From Flagellimonas zhangzhouensis (lineage in GTDB: Bacteria > Bacteroidota > Bacteroidia > Flavobacteriales > Flavobacteriaceae), in the NCBI RefSeq assembly GCF_900102925.1, contig NZ_FNKI01000002.1, positions 1,406,830-1,470,829 on the forward strand: a DNA stretch of 64,000 bases. The letters are read 5' to 3'. Each line of letters starts with the position of its first letter. Positions within the stretch are counted from its first letter, which is position 1. This document shows positions 42,680 through 51,731 of the stretch, piece after piece. The notes below the pieces were generated by a model. The model was not told where the DNA came from. It made no database searches and worked only from the letters and a program-made list of their open reading frames with translations. The translations under genes and the position numbers were made by a program.

Positions 42680-42702
42680 TAGTTTTGCCTAACAGTGCAG
42701 AA
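42680..42702 (+). promoter_or_regulatory. Promoter/operator of the rhamnose catabolic operon
   Basis: TAGTTTTG at 42680-42687 is a perfect TAnnTTTG, followed after 3 bases by AACAGTGCAGAA (42691-42702), which covers the predicted start. It matches the GH78 promoter motif at 11 of 12 bases. AGTG and CACT make a small inverted repeat across 42694-42706. No TTG lies at the usual upstream distance, which would fit an activator or a weak, tightly controlled promoter. Confidence 0.5.
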
Positions 42703-42758
42703 CACTTAATAGAAATTGCGTAACTACATTTACCAACAATAATATAAAAAATTACCTG

Positions 42759-44858
42759 ATGGGGATTAAAACTTTTAAACACGTGGATTATCTATGGGAC
42801 GAACAAAAGGCCTTGGAACTTGGCGACGACCAAGTGGCCCTCTTCCTATATAGGTCCAATATTTTGGGCTCCGATTTAAGGATTACGAACTATGGTGGTG
42901 GAAACACCAGTTGTAAGACCATAGAAAAAGACCCGCTTACCAATGAAGACGTTGAAGTCATGTGGATCAAAGGATCAGGAGGCGACATAGGAACCCTAAC
43001 CCGATCAGGAATTGCAGGTTTGTATACCGAACGCTTACGGAATTTAAAGAAAGTCTATAAAGGATTGCATGATGAAGACAGAATGGTTGGACTTTTCAAC
43101 CATTGTATTTATGATTTGGACAGTCGCGCCCCATCAATCGACACACCATTGCACGGATTGCTTCCTTTTAAACACATAGATCACTTACACCCAGATGCAC
43201 TTATTGCCGTTGCTGCCGCAAAAGATAGCGAGCAAGTAACCAAAGAAATTTGGGGAGACACTATGGGCTGGGTGCCATGGCAAAGACCAGGTTTTGACCT
43301 AGGTCTTCAATTGGAAAAATGCTTGAACGACAATCCCGGAATTCGCGGTATTGTTTTGGGTAGCCACGGTCTATTCACTTGGGGAGATACATCTTTTGAG
43401 TGTTACATCAATAGTTTGGAGGTAATTGAAATGGCATCTGACTATATTGAGAAAAAAATAAAGGAGAAAGGCAGTGTTTTTGGCGGGCAAAAAGTTCAGT
43501 CTTTACCTGCTGATGAAAGAAAAGAAAAAGCAGCACAATTAATGCCTTTGCTTCGTGGTCTTTGTTCCTCAGAAAACAGAATGATCGGACATTTCACTGA
43601 TTCCGATGTGGTGATGGAATACATCAACAGCAACGATTTGGAGAAATTGGCTCCAATGGGAACTTCCTGTCCCGATCACTTTCTACGAACCAAGATTCAA
43701 CCGTTGGTATTGCAATTAAGCCCAGATCAAGATTTGAGCGATGCAGATGAAGTTTTAAAACAACTGAATCCAGCATTTGAGCAATACCGAAACGAATACA
43801 AGGAATATTACGAGAACTGCAAACGTGACAACAGTCCAGCAATGAGAGATCCTAACCCGGTCATCATCATTTATCCTGGGGTTGGAATGTTCAGTTTCTC
43901 CAAGAACAAGCAGACCACCCGTGTGGCGAGTGAATTCTACATCAACGCTATCAACGTAATGCGCGGTGCAGAAGCTATTACAGAATATACTTCTTTACCT
44001 AGACAAGAGGCTTTTGATATTGAGTATTGGTTGTTGGAAGAAGCGAAATTGCAGCGTATGCCTAAAGAAAAACCATTATCCAGAAAGGTTGCTTTAGTAA
44101 CTGGTGCTGGTGGTGGAATTGGTAAAGCTATTGCAGATAAATTGGCAGAACACGGTGCCAATGTAGTTTTGACCGACATTGCGGAAGACCGATTGAAAGA
44201 AGCTGTTGGAACTTACGCAAGAGACGTTGCCAGCTATGCAGTTTGCGATGTCACCAGTTCAGAATCCATTGCAGAAGCTTATAAATCGGCATGTCTTGAA
44301 TTTGGAGGCGTGGATTTGGTAATTCACAGTGCTGGATTGGCCATTTCAAAACCATTGGAAGAAACTACCGAGAAAGATTGGGATTTACTACAAAATGTAT
44401 TGGTAAAAGGTCAGTTTGAGCTCTTCAAGCAAGGTGTTGATATCATGAACAAACAAGATTTGGGAGGTGACATCATCAGTATTGCAAGTAAGAACGGATT
44501 AGTATCTGGACCAAACAATGTAGGATATGGAACAGCTAAAGCTGCTCAACAGCATATGGTTCGACTACTTGCGGCCGAACTAGGCGGAAAAGGAATCCGC
44601 GTGAATACCGTTAACCCTGATGGAGTGATTGTAGGAAGCAAGATCTGGGAGGGCGAATGGGCCGAAGGTCGCGCCAAAGCCTATGGTATTTCTGTGGAAG
44701 AACTTCCCGCACACTACGCCAAAAGAAATCTACTCAACCAAATAATTTATCCAGAAGATATTGCCAATGGTGTATTTGCCTTTGTTGGCCTATTGGATAA
44801 AAGTACTGGTAACATTATTAATGTTGACGGAGGAATGGCCAACGCCTTCGTACGATAA
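42759..44858 (+). CDS. Bifunctional rhamnulose-1-phosphate aldolase / L-lactaldehyde dehydrogenase (RhaEW-type)
   Basis: A 699-residue fusion. Residues 1-420 are a class II aldolase/adducin domain (NYGGGNTSCK, WIKGSGGDIG, LFNHCIYDLDSRAPSIDTPL, HGLLPFKHIDHLHPDA with the metal-binding histidines), and residues 443-699 are a short-chain dehydrogenase (VTGAGGGIGKAIADKLAE, YGTAKAAQQHM). The known counterpart RhaEW splits L-rhamnulose 1-phosphate and oxidises the lactaldehyde to lactate. Isomerase, kinase and lactate dehydrogenase genes follow on the same strand. A hairpin with a short T-run lies between it and the isomerase gene. Confidence 0.93.
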   Translation: MGIKTFKHVDYLWDEQKALELGDDQVALFLYRSNILGSDLRITNYGGGNTSCKTIEKDPLTNEDVEVMWIKGSGGDIGTLTRSGIAGLYTERLRNLKKVYKGLHDEDRMVGLFNHCIYDLDSRAPSIDTPLHGLLPFKHIDHLHPDALIAVAAAKDSEQVTKEIWGDTMGWVPWQRPGFDLGLQLEKCLNDNPGIRGIVLGSHGLFTWGDTSFECYINSLEVIEMASDYIEKKIKEKGSVFGGQKVQSLPADERKEKAAQLMPLLRGLCSSENRMIGHFTDSDVVMEYINSNDLEKLAPMGTSCPDHFLRTKIQPLVLQLSPDQDLSDADEVLKQLNPAFEQYRNEYKEYYENCKRDNSPAMRDPNPVIIIYPGVGMFSFSKNKQTTRVASEFYINAINVMRGAEAITEYTSLPRQEAFDIEYWLLEEAKLQRMPKEKPLSRKVALVTGAGGGIGKAIADKLAEHGANVVLTDIAEDRLKEAVGTYARDVASYAVCDVTSSESIAEAYKSACLEFGGVDLVIHSAGLAISKPLEETTEKDWDLLQNVLVKGQFELFKQGVDIMNKQDLGGDIISIASKNGLVSGPNNVGYGTAKAAQQHMVRLLAAELGGKGIRVNTVNPDGVIVGSKIWEGEWAEGRAKAYGISVEELPAHYAKRNLLNQIIYPEDIANGVFAFVGLLDKSTGNIINVDGGMANAFVR

Positions 44859-44892
44859 TTAAGAGTTGGTAAAGTTTAGTTAAATTCAGGGA

Positions 44893-44922
44893 GCCGCAGG
44901 CCATCCATGGTCTGCGGTTTTT
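44893..44922 (+). terminator. Hairpin within the rhamnose operon
   Basis: CCGCAGGCCA and TGGTCTGCGG pair (one G-T wobble) around TCCA, followed by only five Ts. It lies in the 81-base gap between the aldolase-dehydrogenase and isomerase genes, so it may thin out transcription of the later genes or protect the 3' end of the first. Confidence 0.55.
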
Positions 44923-44939
44923 AAAGATTAGACCATCCT

Positions 44940-46220
44940 ATGATCATTGATAAGGAAAACATAGCATCACACAATCAAAATAATTTAGATCAGCATAATT
45001 TACGGTTCGATTTCACGGCAAATTCCCTCATTCAAAAAGGGGTTGATGTGGATACCATCATTAAAAAAGTGAGCGACTTTCAAGTTGCTATTCCCAGTTG
45101 GGCCTTGGGTGCTGGAGGTACACGATTTGGTCGATTCTCTTATTATGGAGAACCAGGAACCTTAGAACAAAAAATTGAAGATGTTGGATTGATCCATGCG
45201 TTGACCCAATCAGCGGGTGCCATTTCATTGCACATTCCTTGGGATGTGCCAGAAGATGCTGAAAAAATAAAGTCACTTACAAAATCGTTGGGGCTTCAGT
45301 TTGATGCGATGAACTCCAACACCTTTCAAGATCAACCCAACCAAGAACACTCCTATAAATATGGTTCGCTATGCAGCACGGACGATAATGCCCGTCAACA
45401 AGCAATTCAACACAATATTGATGTCATTAAATTGGGAGAGCAATTAGGCTCCAAAAGCTTGACCGTTTGGTTGGCCGATGGGTCCAGTTTTCCAGGACAG
45501 AACAATTTTCAAACCGTATTAAAAAATACACAGGACAGTTTAAAGCAGATTTACGCAGAGCTTCCTGAAGATTGGAAACTCTTTATCGAATACAAACCTT
45601 ACGAGCCTTATTTCTACAGTACGGTGATCCAAGATTGGGGCACTTCTTTTATGTTGGCCAACGAATGTGGACCAAAAGCCTACACTTTGGTGGATTTGGG
45701 GCATCATTTACCCAATACCAACATTGAGCAGATTGTAGCCACTTTGATGCTAAAAGGTAAATTGGGTGGTTTCCATTTTAATGATAGTAAGTACGGAGAC
45801 GACGACCTTACCGTAGGCAGCATTAAACCCTATTCCCTATTCTTGATTTTTAATGAGTTGGTGTATGGAATGGAAAACAATCCGCAAAACCCTTACCCAG
45901 CTTGGATGATAGATGCAAGTCACAACCTTAAGGATCCAATGGAGGATCTGATGCAATCCTTGGAAGCTATTAATTCAGCATACGCAAAAGCATTGTTGGT
46001 AGACCAAAAAGCACTTCGCGAAGCGCAACGTAATCATGACGTTACTTTGTGCCAAGAGATTTTACAAGAAGCCTACCTTACCGATGTACGTCCGTTGTTG
46101 GAAAAAGCAAGAGTCTTAAACGGAGGAGCTATAAATCCATTGCAAACCTATCGTCAAATGGATGTTAGAAACAAATTGGTAGACGAACGAGGCAAACATT
46201 CAATGGCTACAGGACTATAA
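44940..46220 (+). CDS. L-rhamnose isomerase (RhaI-type sugar isomerase)
   Basis: A 426-residue TIM-barrel isomerase of the Pseudomonas stutzeri RhaI kind rather than the E. coli RhaA kind. Recognisable parts are VAIPSWALGAGGTRFGRFSYYG, SAGAISLHIPWDVPEDA, VWLADGSSFPGQNNF, and the metal-binding EYKPYEPYFYS, LVDLGHHLPNTN and GGFHFNDSKYGDDD stretch. Family members convert L-rhamnose to L-rhamnulose and tolerate other sugars. Its neighbours (aldolase-dehydrogenase before, kinase 10 bases after) make L-rhamnose the natural substrate. Confidence 0.92.
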   Translation: MIIDKENIASHNQNNLDQHNLRFDFTANSLIQKGVDVDTIIKKVSDFQVAIPSWALGAGGTRFGRFSYYGEPGTLEQKIEDVGLIHALTQSAGAISLHIPWDVPEDAEKIKSLTKSLGLQFDAMNSNTFQDQPNQEHSYKYGSLCSTDDNARQQAIQHNIDVIKLGEQLGSKSLTVWLADGSSFPGQNNFQTVLKNTQDSLKQIYAELPEDWKLFIEYKPYEPYFYSTVIQDWGTSFMLANECGPKAYTLVDLGHHLPNTNIEQIVATLMLKGKLGGFHFNDSKYGDDDLTVGSIKPYSLFLIFNELVYGMENNPQNPYPAWMIDASHNLKDPMEDLMQSLEAINSAYAKALLVDQKALREAQRNHDVTLCQEILQEAYLTDVRPLLEKARVLNGGAINPLQTYRQMDVRNKLVDERGKHSMATGL

Positions 46221-46230
46221 TCGAATTGTA

Positions 46231-47604
46231 ATGGGGAAAGATGTAATTGCGGTTTTTGATATCGGAAAGACCAATAAAAAGTTTTTTCTTTTTGATAAGG
46301 ACTTTAAAGAAGTCCATCGGGATTACACCTTTTTGGAACCCATTGTTGATGAAGACGATCATCCTACTGAAAATTTGACCGAACTACAAAATTGGATAAA
46401 GTCAACCTTTCATAACATCCTTACATCTAAAACCTATTATGTAACTGCCGTAAATTTTTCATCCTACGGGGCAAGCTTTGTGCATTTGGACGACATGGGC
46501 AATGTGGTGACTCCATTGTACAACTACACCAAGCCCATCAAAGAAGAGGTCATCGACCAATTTTATGAAAAATATGGTCCTGAAATCACATTTAGCAGGG
46601 AAACAGGGACTACAAAAGAGGGCATGCTCAACTCTGGTATTCAACTCTATTGGTTGAAACATGAAAAACCCGAGCTGTTTTCAAAAATTAAATGCTCCCT
46701 GCATTTACCACAATATCTAAGCTATTTGTTTACTGGAATTCAAGTGAGTGAGTATACCAGCATAGGTTGTCACACCGCACTTTGGAATTACGAGAAACAA
46801 GATTACCACGATTGGGTGTATCAAGAGGACATCCATAAAATCTTGCCTCCCATTGTTGATACGGGAACGAGCATCAACACCAAACTCATGGGGCACAAAC
46901 TTAAAATTGGCGTTGGAATTCATGACAGTTCCTCTGCACTATTGCCCTACATTAGAAGTATTGATAAAAAATTCTTGCTGCTCTCCACAGGAACTTGGAG
47001 CATTGCCTTAAATCCGTTTTCCAAAGAACTTTTGACACAAGAGGATACTGCTTCCAATTGTATCAACTACATGCGAATCAATGGGGAACCCGTAAAAGCC
47101 GCACGCTTGTTTTTGGGGAACGAATACAATGAAAAAATAAAGGAATTGGCCCTACTTTTTAGGGTTTCCGAAGACCATCATAAATCTGTGTCTTTCGACC
47201 CAGTGCTTTATCAAAATCTACAGGGCAATTTCAAGCATAAGTTCCGATGGACAAGTCTAGACGTTCAAAGTCCAGATGACCTTGCTCCTATGGAATTTGT
47301 AAACTATGAAGAAGCCTACCACCAATTGATGATGGAATTGGTAGAACTTCAAATTGAAAGCATTCAAAGAGCTATAGGTTCAGACAAAATAAAGCAATTG
47401 TACATTGATGGCGGATTTACCAACAATCAAATTTTCGTGGAATTGTTGGCTCGAGGGTTCAAGAATATGAAAGTAAAAACTACCGACGCTTCTTTGGGTT
47501 CTGCCCTTGGAGCAGCGATTGTTATTTCCGATATTGAATTGGACCAAAAATTTCTAAAAAATAACTATGCCCTAAAAAAGCACAGACCTTTAATTATAAA
47601 CTAA
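46231..47604 (+). CDS. FGGY family carbohydrate kinase, probable L-rhamnulokinase
   Basis: A 457-residue kinase with two ribonuclease H-like halves. The first phosphate loop is VIAVFDIGKTNKKFFLFD, substrate stretches include NFSSYGASFVHL, the second ATP loop is LLLSTGTWSIALNPF, and IDGGFTNNQIFVELLARGF is the FGGY signature 2 region. From the gene order it phosphorylates L-rhamnulose to L-rhamnulose 1-phosphate. Other pentoses or fuculose are possible substrates for the family. Two genes of the pathway flank it and the next one starts one base later. Confidence 0.9.
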   Translation: MGKDVIAVFDIGKTNKKFFLFDKDFKEVHRDYTFLEPIVDEDDHPTENLTELQNWIKSTFHNILTSKTYYVTAVNFSSYGASFVHLDDMGNVVTPLYNYTKPIKEEVIDQFYEKYGPEITFSRETGTTKEGMLNSGIQLYWLKHEKPELFSKIKCSLHLPQYLSYLFTGIQVSEYTSIGCHTALWNYEKQDYHDWVYQEDIHKILPPIVDTGTSINTKLMGHKLKIGVGIHDSSSALLPYIRSIDKKFLLLSTGTWSIALNPFSKELLTQEDTASNCINYMRINGEPVKAARLFLGNEYNEKIKELALLFRVSEDHHKSVSFDPVLYQNLQGNFKHKFRWTSLDVQSPDDLAPMEFVNYEEAYHQLMMELVELQIESIQRAIGSDKIKQLYIDGGFTNNQIFVELLARGFKNMKVKTTDASLGSALGAAIVISDIELDQKFLKNNYALKKHRPLIIN

Positions 47605-47605
47605 T

Positions 47606-48754
47606 ATGGCCCTAAGTTTTGATACCCGATACCCTTCCGTAGATGACCTAAGGGATAAAGCACAAAAACGCATCCCTCGTTTTGCTTTTGAATATTTGGA
47701 TGGCGGATGTAACGAAGACATCAACCTACACCGAAATACATCAGAACTCAGGGAGATTACCCTAAAACCTAGGTACATTAAAGATTTTAAGGGTTCTACG
47801 CTCAAAACCACCCTTTTTGGACATGAGTACGATGCCCCTTTTGGGGTTGCACCAGTGGGATTGCAAGGATTGATGTGGCCCAATTCGCCAGAAATTTTGG
47901 CAAAAGCCGCCCATAAGCACAATCTTCCTTTTATCCTGAGTACCGTAACCACTATGGATATTGAAAGAGCCAGTGAATTAACTGAGGGCAAAGCATGGTT
48001 TCAGCTGTACAATCCTGCTGAAGATGCTGTTAGATTTGACATTATTGACCGAGCAGCGGCTGCAGATTGCCCTGTTTTGGTCTTACTGTGTGATGTTCCC
48101 ACCTTCGGGTACCGTCCACGGGATTTTAAAAACGGATTGGCACTTCCTCCTAAAATGACGCTAAACAATATTCTTCAAATTTTGGGCAAACCCAATTGGG
48201 CCATTCAAACCCTAAAACACGGGATTCCCACTTTTGAAACGCTAAGACCATATACCCCAGAGGGACTCAATCTAAAACAGTTGGGAAAATTCATGGATAA
48301 AACCTTTTCGGGTCGATTGAACGAAGAGCGTATCAAACCTATCCGCGATAGATGGAAAGGCAAATTGGTATTGAAAGGCGTAGCATCCGAAGAAGATACC
48401 GAACAAGCCATTAGATTGGGCTTTGATGGCATTATTGTTTCCAACCACGGAGGAAGACAATTGGATGCGGGTGAATCTACCGTTGCTCCATTAAGTCGAA
48501 TTGCCGCCAAATACAAGGACCAAATTACCGTAATGATGGACAGTGGTATGCGCTCTGGACCAGATATGGCCCGAGCATTGGCATCAGGCGCTGAATTCAC
48601 CTTTATGGGACGTTCTTTTATGTACGGAGCGGCTGCCATGGGCAAAAAAGGTGGTGATCACACCATGACCATTTTAAAAGTGCAACTACAACAAATTATG
48701 GATCAATTGTGTTGCGAGAATATCGAAGACTTGCATCAACATTTGATCACCTAA
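47606..48754 (+). CDS. lldD: L-lactate dehydrogenase, FMN-dependent (alpha-hydroxy-acid oxidase family)
   Basis: A 382-residue flavoprotein. It opens RYPSVDDLRDKAQKRIPRFA then FEYLDGGCNEDINLHRN, has the FMN-binding stretch LSTVTTMDIE, the active-site signature SNHGGRQLDAGEST (His and Arg) and the lysine in KLVLKGVASEEDTEQA. It oxidises L-lactate to pyruvate at the inner membrane. Its place straight after the kinase and behind a lactaldehyde dehydrogenase means that it consumes lactate produced from rhamnose. Substrate could also be glycolate in a related enzyme, but the context favours lactate. Confidence 0.9.
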   Translation: MALSFDTRYPSVDDLRDKAQKRIPRFAFEYLDGGCNEDINLHRNTSELREITLKPRYIKDFKGSTLKTTLFGHEYDAPFGVAPVGLQGLMWPNSPEILAKAAHKHNLPFILSTVTTMDIERASELTEGKAWFQLYNPAEDAVRFDIIDRAAAADCPVLVLLCDVPTFGYRPRDFKNGLALPPKMTLNNILQILGKPNWAIQTLKHGIPTFETLRPYTPEGLNLKQLGKFMDKTFSGRLNEERIKPIRDRWKGKLVLKGVASEEDTEQAIRLGFDGIIVSNHGGRQLDAGESTVAPLSRIAAKYKDQITVMMDSGMRSGPDMARALASGAEFTFMGRSFMYGAAAMGKKGGDHTMTILKVQLQQIMDQLCCENIEDLHQHLIT

Positions 48755-48799
48755 CAAACTACAAACGCACAAGCACATTAACTTAACAAACCAAACTAC

Positions 48800-50209
48800 A
48801 TGAGCCAATATAATATTGAAGAGGAAATCGAAGAAATCGCAGGTGGTGAATTCGAGAGAGAACCAGTACCATCATCCAAATTAAAATCTTGGAAAAGTTT
48901 TTTGGGGATGTATGCTGGTGAACATGCAGCAGGTACCGAATTTGTAATTGGCCCCCTATTTTTAACCACTGGTGTTAGTGCTTTCGATTTGATCATTGGA
49001 TTACTTCTAGGGAATTTATTGGCTGTATTGAGTTGGCGTTTTCTAACCGCTGAGATTGCCGTAAAATACCGTTTAACCCTTTACTATCAATTGGAAAAAA
49101 TAGTGGGTAAAAAATTGGTCATCGGTTACAACTTGGCCAATGGTATTTTGTTTTGTTTCCTAGCTGGGGCGATGATAACCGTATCTGCCACTGCGGTGGG
49201 TATACCTTTTAATATGGAAATGCCTAAACTAACGGATACCATGCCTAATGGAATCACTTGGATTGTGATTGTACTGGCAATTGGAGCGGTGATTTCCATT
49301 ATTGCGGCCAAAGGTTATGAGACCGTTTCCAAAGCTGCCAATTTTATGGCACCTATAATTGTTCTGGCATTCTTGGCAAGTGGCATTGTGGCTTTGCGAG
49401 ATTTGGACGTTCACAGCTTTTCTGATTTTTGGAACATTTGGGGTGAAGGAAGCGAGCCTTTTCCTGGTCAAATAAAATATACGTTTTGGCATGTGGCGAT
49501 TTGGTCATGGTTTGCCAATGCAGCCATGCACGTAGGGATGTCCGATCTGTCCGTTTTCAGGTTTGCAAAAAAAGCTAGTTCTGGTTGGACCACTGCTGCT
49601 GGAATGTATGTTGGTCATTACATGGCTTGGATTGCTGCAGCTTTGTTATACGCAGTTTATTTAAAATCACCAGAGGCACAGGCTACATTGGCAAGTGGAA
49701 GCGCCCCTACGGTTGCTCCAGGACCGTTGGCCTATAATGCATTGGGAATTTTTGGTGCCATTGCTGTGGTTTTAGCTGGATGGACCACTGCAAACCCAAC
49801 TATTTATAGGGCAGGATTGGCTTTTCAGGCGATTATTCCTAAAACATCGACTTTTTGGGTGACCATTATCGCGGGAAGTGTTGCTACTTTGGCGGGATTA
49901 TTTCCTGCATTTGCCATGAAATTATTGGATTTTGTTGCCCTTTACGGCTTTATTTTGGCTCCAATGGGTGCTATCATCGTCTTTGAACATTTCTATGGTA
50001 AAAAGGCCAATATCATTATAGATTATGCTGAAAAAATGAATGTAAAGTTCAATCGAGCTGTTTTTTGGGCTTGGGCCATCAGTTTTGGACTTTGCTATTT
50101 TGTGTCCATAACCTTCGATGTGTTCTTGTCGTTTATGACGCTACCTGCTTGGTTGTTATGCGGTGGATTGTTTTTGTTGTTATCAAAAAAGCAAGCCAAA
50201 GCAGTTTAA
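48800..50209 (+). CDS. NCS1-like permease (purine-cytosine permease family), candidate rhamnose or lactate transporter
   Basis: A 469-residue protein with about 12 membrane helices. After a polar N-terminus it has GTEFVIGPLFLTTGVSAFDL, LEKIVGKKLVIGYNLANGIL, AAKGYETVSKAANFMAPII and AGWTTANPTIYRAGLAFQAI, close to the cytosine/purine permease pattern (Transp_cyt_pur). It is the last gene of the rhamnose operon, 45 bases after lldD, and no other sugar transporter (RhaT, MFS or SSS) is in the locus. It is therefore probably the rhamnose importer or a lactate transporter, which is not a known job for NCS1 proteins. Not proven. Confidence 0.82.
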   Translation: MSQYNIEEEIEEIAGGEFEREPVPSSKLKSWKSFLGMYAGEHAAGTEFVIGPLFLTTGVSAFDLIIGLLLGNLLAVLSWRFLTAEIAVKYRLTLYYQLEKIVGKKLVIGYNLANGILFCFLAGAMITVSATAVGIPFNMEMPKLTDTMPNGITWIVIVLAIGAVISIIAAKGYETVSKAANFMAPIIVLAFLASGIVALRDLDVHSFSDFWNIWGEGSEPFPGQIKYTFWHVAIWSWFANAAMHVGMSDLSVFRFAKKASSGWTTAAGMYVGHYMAWIAAALLYAVYLKSPEAQATLASGSAPTVAPGPLAYNALGIFGAIAVVLAGWTTANPTIYRAGLAFQAIIPKTSTFWVTIIAGSVATLAGLFPAFAMKLLDFVALYGFILAPMGAIIVFEHFYGKKANIIIDYAEKMNVKFNRAVFWAWAISFGLCYFVSITFDVFLSFMTLPAWLLCGGLFLLLSKKQAKAV

Positions 50210-50338
50210 AATTTAAAAGGTGAAATATTCTTTTACCTTTCATACATTATTCATAACAAACAGCACATTTTTTAACTGAAAACCAAAGCTTTGTAATCAA
50301 ATAATTGCTATACTTGTAAGTAACACTCCCATACTAGC

Positions 50339-50914
50339 ATGCGTTTTAGCGAATTACCAAAGCAGCCCAGTATTCTTGTTTCCTACTGGAACGTAGGAAA
50401 ATTACTTTTTGGTGCCCTTTTACTTTTTATTGTTGAGACCTACGTTTACTATATTTTTTTTCAAAGAGCATTGGTTAGCAATTCGCTTGTGTTAATTGTT
50501 TTTTGGTTTGGCTCTGTTTTATTTGCCTTTACACATATTTTTTTGGTATTGATGGATATTTGGTCTCGAATTCAAAATTACAAGCGATTTAAAGACCATC
50601 TTTTCGACCATGGTTTCTCTCCTAAAATTGCCGATTATTATAAGGGTAGTAAATGTCAACGTATGGCATTATCTACAGCTGCAAAGGAATTGGGTATGGA
50701 GGATAAAATGCAAAATCATTTTGCTAAATCTGGGATCAAATGGTATCATTTTATACCTCAATTTATGATTCAAGACCCGTTATTTCTTTTTAGAAAACAT
50801 TTTTGGTCCAGAACTTTTTTAGAGAAATATTACAAACCCAAATACCAATATCGAATCGCCCAAAAATCAAATACCACCAATGTTAAAGGCTACCCAGTTA
50901 AGCAAAACCTATAA
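50339..50914 (+). CDS. Conserved membrane protein, unknown function
   Basis: A 191-residue protein with two membrane helices (LLFGALLLFIVETYVYYIFF, then SLVLIVFWFGSVLFAFTHIF) and a cytoplasmic, basic C-terminal domain with GFSPKIADYYKGSKCQRMALS and FIPQFMIQDPLFLFRKHFW. The last stretch, WSRTFLEKYYKPKYQY, resembles sequences found in flavobacterial proteins next to small ABC transporters. I do not recognise the family. It overlaps the ABC ATPase gene by 35 bases and is probably made with it. Confidence 0.75.
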   Translation: MRFSELPKQPSILVSYWNVGKLLFGALLLFIVETYVYYIFFQRALVSNSLVLIVFWFGSVLFAFTHIFLVLMDIWSRIQNYKRFKDHLFDHGFSPKIADYYKGSKCQRMALSTAAKELGMEDKMQNHFAKSGIKWYHFIPQFMIQDPLFLFRKHFWSRTFLEKYYKPKYQYRIAQKSNTTNVKGYPVKQNL

Positions 50915-51731
50915 ATCTGGGAAGGCCTTGGACAACGCCTCCATTCATTTAAATTCAGGTCAAATAAGCGGACTTTTGGGGCGCAATGGTGCAGGAAAAA
51001 CCACCCTTTTTAAAATTTTATGTGGTTTAATTACACCCGATGCAGGGAAGGTTTCCATAGCATCAAAAAAACAGAAACCCATTGGTGCAGTTATTGAAGA
51101 ACCTGGATTGTATACCTATTTGAATGCTTATGACAACCTCAAGGTTTTTTCTCAAATACAAGGCGCCCCTACGGACATAACCACTTTGGAAAATTGCCTA
51201 AAAGAAGTAGGTCTTCCTTTAAACCGTAAAGACCCTGTTCGTAATTTTTCCATGGGTATGAAACAACGATTGGGAATTGCCATTGCTTTGCTCAACAACC
51301 CAGATATTTTAATTCTAGATGAACCTTTTTCTGGACTAGACCCCACTGGAGTAGCTTCTTTGAGCAAGCTTATCAAACAATTGGCCAATAGAAAAATTGC
51401 GATTTTACTTTCTTCGCATCTTATGGCGGAATTGCACAAAGTATGTGATGATTTGTACATTATTGACAACGGCAAAATCATCAATCAAGGACTTACTCAA
51501 GATATTATAGACAGCCAAGTGACAATTTATACCATCACAGGTAAAAACATTGAAAATTCAGATTTTATTCAATCCTATATAGTTCAAAAAGAGAAAAATA
51601 AAGTTACTATTAAATGCGACAGTGAAGCCATCTCGGAAATTCTAAAAAGCTTATTGGATGATCGATTTAAAGTGACCTCTTGCGTGCCCAACATTACCTT
51701 GGAACAACTATTAAATCCAGTTTCCAAATGA
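50880..51731 (+). CDS. ABC transporter ATP-binding protein
   Basis: A 283-residue ATPase. Walker A is GRNGAGKTTL, the signature is RNFSMGMKQRLGIAIAL, Walker B is ILILDEPFSGLDP and the H-loop lies in ILLSSHLMAE. The C-terminal extension after residue 210 is of the kind seen in ABC-2 exporters. The gene overlaps the permease start by an ATGA. It drives an exporter; the substrate is unknown. The type (bacitracin or natamycin efflux-like) is an inference from the C-terminal part. Confidence 0.92.
   Translation: MLKATQLSKTYKSGKALDNASIHLNSGQISGLLGRNGAGKTTLFKILCGLITPDAGKVSIASKKQKPIGAVIEEPGLYTYLNAYDNLKVFSQIQGAPTDITTLENCLKEVGLPLNRKDPVRNFSMGMKQRLGIAIALLNNPDILILDEPFSGLDPTGVASLSKLIKQLANRKIAILLSSHLMAELHKVCDDLYIIDNGKIINQGLTQDIIDSQVTIYTITGKNIENSDFIQSYIVQKEKNKVTIKCDSEAISEILKSLLDDRFKVTSCVPNITLEQLLNPVSK

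Noticed and set aside
50216..50240. Hairpin AAAGGT/ACCTTT after the NCS1-like gene
   Set aside because: Has no T-run and a weak, short stem; could not be called a terminator with confidence.
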